From contig JAAXUL010000622.1 of assembly GCA_013336035.1 (NCBI GenBank), forward strand, positions 1-5,273: DNA of 5,273 nucleotides, written 5' to 3'. Under the pieces are notes generated by a model. The model saw only the letters and a program-made list of their open reading frames with translations, was not told where the DNA came from and searched no databases. Within the stretch, counting starts at the first letter, position 1; the number at the start of each line of letters is the position of its first letter. Positions 3,957 to 5,273 of the stretch are shown here, piece by piece. The DNA comes from Chloroflexales bacterium (GTDB taxonomy: Bacteria > Chloroflexota > Chloroflexia > Chloroflexales > Chloroflexaceae). Both the position numbers and the translations under genes were made by a program.

Positions 3957-5273
3957 CTACAGCTCCTCGACCCGCCGCCAGATCGCCGGGGCCAGCTCGC
4001 GGGCGTGGGCCGCGATGGCGGCCTCGTCGAGGGTGAGCAGCTCGCGGTCGCGCATGAGCAGCCGGCCGTCGCAGATCGTGTGGGTGACGTGGCTGCCGTC
4101 CATGCCGAAGACAATGTGCCAGGGGTAGTTGCCATCGGTCAGCGGCGTGTAGGGGGCGTAGTCGAGCAGGATGATGTCGGCGCAGGCCCCGGGGGTAAGG
4201 GCGCCCAGTGGCCGGGGGAAGAAGCGGCCGGCGATTGTGGCGTTGTTGTCGAAGGCCATCGTCATCAGGCGGTCGCCCGGCAGCGCCCGCGGGTCGCCCT
4301 TGCTGACCCGGTGCAGCAGATAGGCGGTGTGGATCTCACTGAACATGTTGTTGCTGAAGCCGTCGTTGCCCAGGCCCACCGTGATCCCCGCGTCGAGCAT
4401 GCGCTCGACCTCGGCCACGCCCACCGCGTTGTTCATATTGCTGCGGGGCTGGTGGCTGACCATAGTCCCCGAGGCCCGCAGCAGCTCCTGCTCGCGCTCG
4501 TCGATGTGGATGGCGTGGGCCACCAGGGTGCGCGGCCCGAGGAGGCCCCGCGTCGTCAGGCGCTCGGCGATCCGCACGCCATAGCGGGCCAGGCTATCGG
4601 CCTCGTCGGCCGGGTCTTCGGCGAGGTGGATGTGGAAGCCCGCGCTTAGACCACGCGCCGCCTCGGCGCAGGCCAGCAGGGTGTCGTCGCCGACGGTGAA
4701 GGCCGCGTGCAGGCCGAAGATGGCGCCCAGCCTGGGGTCGGGGCTGGCACGTAGCCGCGCGAGAAAGCGCACATTCTCGGCGATCCCGGCCTGGGCGCCC
4801 TCGGGCCCGTTGCGGTCCGTCACCTCGTAGCAGAGCCCGGCGCGCAGCCCCGAGGCCAGCACCGCCTCGGCCAGGGCGTCGAGCGAGCCGTCGATGTGGG
4901 TGGGGCTGGCGTGGTGGTCGATCAGCGTGGTGGTGCCGTGACGGATAGCGTCTGCCAGCGCGACTAGGGCGCTGTAGCGGCTATCCTCGAGGGTCAGGGC
5001 GCGGTCGAGCTTCCACCAGAGCCGCGCGAGGATCTGCATGAAGTTCGCCGGCGGGTCGCCCGGGATGGCCATGCCGCGGGCGAAGGCGCCGTAGAAGTGG
5101 GTGTGGGCGCAGATCAGGCCCGGCATCACGAGCTTGCCGCCCGCGTCCAGCCGCTTGGCGGCGGGGTAGGCTCGCTCGAGCTCGGCGCTGTCGCCGACGG
5201 CGACGATCGTGTCGCCCTCGTAGCAGACGGCGCCGCCGGGGATCACCCGCCGCTCGGCGCCGAAGGTGAGCAC
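3957..5273 (-). CDS. ssnA: SsnA-family amidohydrolase (5' end outside window)
   Basis: The 438 visible residues match the whole layout of the SsnA putative aminohydrolase family (amidohydrolase superfamily, ATZ/TRZ-like). Counting from the window edge, H57 and H59 in GLICAHTHFYG are the first metal ligands. HIHLAE (214-219) gives the third histidine, VAHAIHID (251-258) supplies the catalytic histidine H253, and GLGNDGFSNNMF (300-311) supplies metal ligand D304. LWWKLDRALTLED and DHHASP (119-124) are characteristic of SsnA rather than generic guanine or chlorohydrolase members. No key residue is missing. A GTG at 5271-5273 could be read as a start, but family members have several more N-terminal residues before this strand, so translation probably begins beyond the window. 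SsnA lies in selenium/molybdenum-hydroxylase-linked purine catabolic clusters elsewhere; its substrate is not settled. The gene converges on the PLP operon and its own neighbours upstream lie to the right, out of view. Confidence 0.88.
   Translation of the reverse strand: MLTFGAERRVIPGGAVCYEGDTIVAVGDSAELERAYPAAKRLDAGGKLVMPGLICAHTHFYGAFARGMAIPGDPPANFMQILARLWWKLDRALTLEDSRYSALVALADAIRHGTTTLIDHHASPTHIDGSLDALAEAVLASGLRAGLCYEVTDRNGPEGAQAGIAENVRFLARLRASPDPRLGAIFGLHAAFTVGDDTLLACAEAARGLSAGFHIHLAEDPADEADSLARYGVRIAERLTTRGLLGPRTLVAHAIHIDEREQELLRASGTMVSHQPRSNMNNAVGVAEVERMLDAGITVGLGNDGFSNNMFSEIHTAYLLHRVSKGDPRALPGDRLMTMAFDNNATIAGRFFPRPLGALTPGACADIILLDYAPYTPLTDGNYPWHIVFGMDGSHVTHTICDGRLLMRDRELLTLDEAAIAAHARELAPAIWRRVEEL

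Noticed and set aside
3942..4649. Plus-strand open frame antisense to ssnA
   Set aside because: Its translation has no recognisable domain and mirrors the GC-rich codon pattern of ssnA, whose metal ligands are all intact.
5271..5273. GTG at the window edge as the ssnA start
   Set aside because: Related proteins extend several residues further upstream of this valine, so the true start most likely lies outside the window.

Overview
This GC-rich bacterial window has coding regions dominated by G/C-ending codons. The protein families suggest a Chloroflexota-type organism: an M61 peptidase, a zinc-ribbon threonine-synthase-like protein, a second PLP enzyme with a GSHK active site, and an SsnA amidohydrolase. 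That assignment rests on recalled family distribution, not on a search, and is moderate at best.

Layout, left to right. (1) Positions 3-506 (+) hold the C-terminal end of an M61-type peptidase with a PDZ domain; its catalytic part lies outside the window. (2) A perfect TATAAT at 534-539 sits seven bases before the ATG at 547, so the next transcript probably starts at or beside its own start codon (leaderless). (3) Positions 547-1812 and 1825-3192 (+) form a tight two-gene operon of fold-type II PLP enzymes. The first is threonine-synthase-like with an N-terminal zinc ribbon. The second carries a TrpB-like GSHK lysine motif. A Shine-Dalgarno overlaps the stop codon of the first gene. (4) Positions 3193-3619 hold no convincing gene but are dense in structure: a row of hairpins ending in a strong terminator-like stem, a G-quadruplex-capable run, an almost textbook sigma-54 -24/-12 element (3441-3456), and a nested 71-base foldable leader (3490-3560). 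(5) Positions 3620-3865 (+) encode a small orphan protein of 81 residues, with noticeably more A/T-ending codons than its neighbours. (6) A terminator at 3911-3939 separates it from a convergent gene. (7) Positions 3957-5273 (-) encode an SsnA-family amidohydrolase, cut at its 5' end by the window edge.

How the genes may work together. In other bacteria SsnA is found in the selenium/molybdenum-hydroxylase-linked purine (urate) catabolic clusters with YgeX, YgeY, YgeW, HyuA and YgfK. YgeX is itself a fold-type II PLP enzyme (2,3-diaminopropionate ammonia-lyase). Two uncharacterised PLP enzymes beside ssnA raise the possibility that they take the YgeX step or a related amino-acid elimination in a variant pathway. 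This is inference from neighbourhood. The strongest unexplained signals are the sigma-54 element, the structured leader and the small orphan protein, which together look like one regulated unit.
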